A stretch of DNA of 5,183 nucleotides, from positions 1-5,183 of the forward strand of contig WRGV01000090.1 of assembly GCA_009787035.1 (NCBI GenBank), read 5' to 3'. Of this stretch, positions 4,871 through 5,183 are shown in pieces. The stretch comes from Propionibacteriaceae bacterium. Its GTDB lineage: Bacteria > Actinomycetota > Actinomycetes > Propionibacteriales > Propionibacteriaceae. The notes beneath the pieces are model-generated. The model saw nothing but the letters and a program-made list of their open reading frames with translations, was not told where the DNA came from and did no database searches. A program made the position numbers and the translations under genes. Each line of letters begins with the position of its first letter. The first letter of the stretch is position 1.

Positions 4871-5183
4871 CTAGTACAGCGGGCGCCCCTGATCGTCGGG
4901 GATGCCGCTGTGCCGCCAGAAGTACGTGGTCAGCTGGTCGCGCCACTCGTCGGCGCAGCGCACCTGCTCGTCCAGGCGTTCGCTGACCCGCGCAAAGACT
5001 GCGTCGTCCACCAGGCCCTTGACGCGCTGCCAGTCGGTGCGCATGCGTTCGGCAGCCGCCGCGCCCTCGAAGTGCGTGTCGTAGACGTGCTGGATCAGGG
5101 TCTTGCCGCTGTGCAGCACGTGCGTGTACGGCACGTGGTGGAAGAACAGCAGCAGGTCGTCGGGGCAGTCGGCCAGCGATTCG
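4871..5183 (-). CDS. Alpha-glucuronidase (GH67), C-terminal end only (5' end outside window)
   Basis: The minus-strand frame is open from the window edge to TAG at 4871-4873, giving about 103 residues of a protein usually near 680. It starts with ESLADCPDDLLLFFHHV and continues PYTHVLHSGKTLIQHVYD, THFEGA, QWRVKGL-like TDWQRVKGLVDD, then EWRDQLTTYFWRHSGIPD and the end GRPLY. These match the conserved C-terminal region of bacterial GH67 enzymes, which release 4-O-methylglucuronic acid or glucuronic acid from the non-reducing end of short xylo-oligosaccharides, usually in the cytosol. The catalytic acidic residues lie upstream, outside the window, so activity cannot be judged. The internal GTG at 5132-5134 is a Val codon of the conserved HHVPYTH stretch, not a start. 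The gene is followed after 17 nt by the dehydrogenase and probably belongs to a xylan or uronate utilisation operon extending beyond the window. Confidence 0.9.
   Translation of the reverse strand, partial: ESLADCPDDLLLFFHHVPYTHVLHSGKTLIQHVYDTHFEGAAAAERMRTDWQRVKGLVDDAVFARVSERLDEQVRCADEWRDQLTTYFWRHSGIPDDQGRPLY

Noticed and set aside
4056..4874. A 272-codon plus-strand frame opposite the dehydrogenase
   Set aside because: It is the GC-driven shadow of a gene with intact Rossmann and catalytic motifs; its own translation shows no domain.
5132..5134. GTG as the start of a separate 87-residue gene
   Set aside because: The frame continues to the window edge with LLLFFHH directly before it, which is conserved GH67 sequence; the GTG is an internal Val.

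Overview
The window reads as a chromosomal segment of a high-GC Gram-positive bacterium (Actinomycetota). Base composition is roughly 70% GC by eye. The gene set agrees: an actinobacterial-type GlnE, a long NadE close to the Mycobacterium tuberculosis enzyme, and a small CPDC glutaredoxin/mycoredoxin-like protein. A xylan-type alpha-glucuronidase suggests use of plant polysaccharide. I cannot name the genus; Propionibacteriales is a weak guess. I see no mobile element, CRISPR array, tRNA or rRNA.

Layout. (1) Positions 2-1174, plus strand: the C-terminal third of glnE, the glutamine synthetase adenylyltransferase. (2) 1175-1283: a convergent intergenic region with two short hairpins. (3) 1284-3639, minus strand: a two-gene unit, nadE (1579-3639) followed 16 nt later by a 92-residue glutaredoxin-like gene (1284-1562). 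(4) 3640-3796: a divergent promoter region with a repeated GAACGCA(A/T)T element and an inverted AATGCG/CGCATT pair. (5) 3797-3979, plus strand: a 60-residue DUF1508/YegP-like protein with a strong Shine-Dalgarno. (6) 3993-5183, minus strand: the C-terminal end of a GH67 alpha-glucuronidase, then 17 nt later a complete 286-residue beta-hydroxyacid dehydrogenase of the glyoxylate/succinic semialdehyde reductase type. No gene-free stretch exceeds 160 bases.

The main point of interest is NadE. Its ammonia-ligating synthetase domain looks intact, but the N-terminal glutaminase domain has lost two of the three catalytic residues. Numbered from the GTG start, Glu52 is kept, Lys121 has become Gln121, and the nucleophilic Cys (176 in M. 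tuberculosis) aligns with Gly178. The domain therefore looks like a retained but inactive glutaminase, and the enzyme probably uses free ammonia.

A second pattern concerns translation starts. nadE, the glutaredoxin-like gene and the dehydrogenase all lack a convincing Shine-Dalgarno. Each has a TAnnnT hexamer ending 6-7 nt before its start codon, as in leaderless actinobacterial transcripts. The two intercistronic junctions are also nearly alike (GGCC, 6-7 nt, GGCCCCATG).
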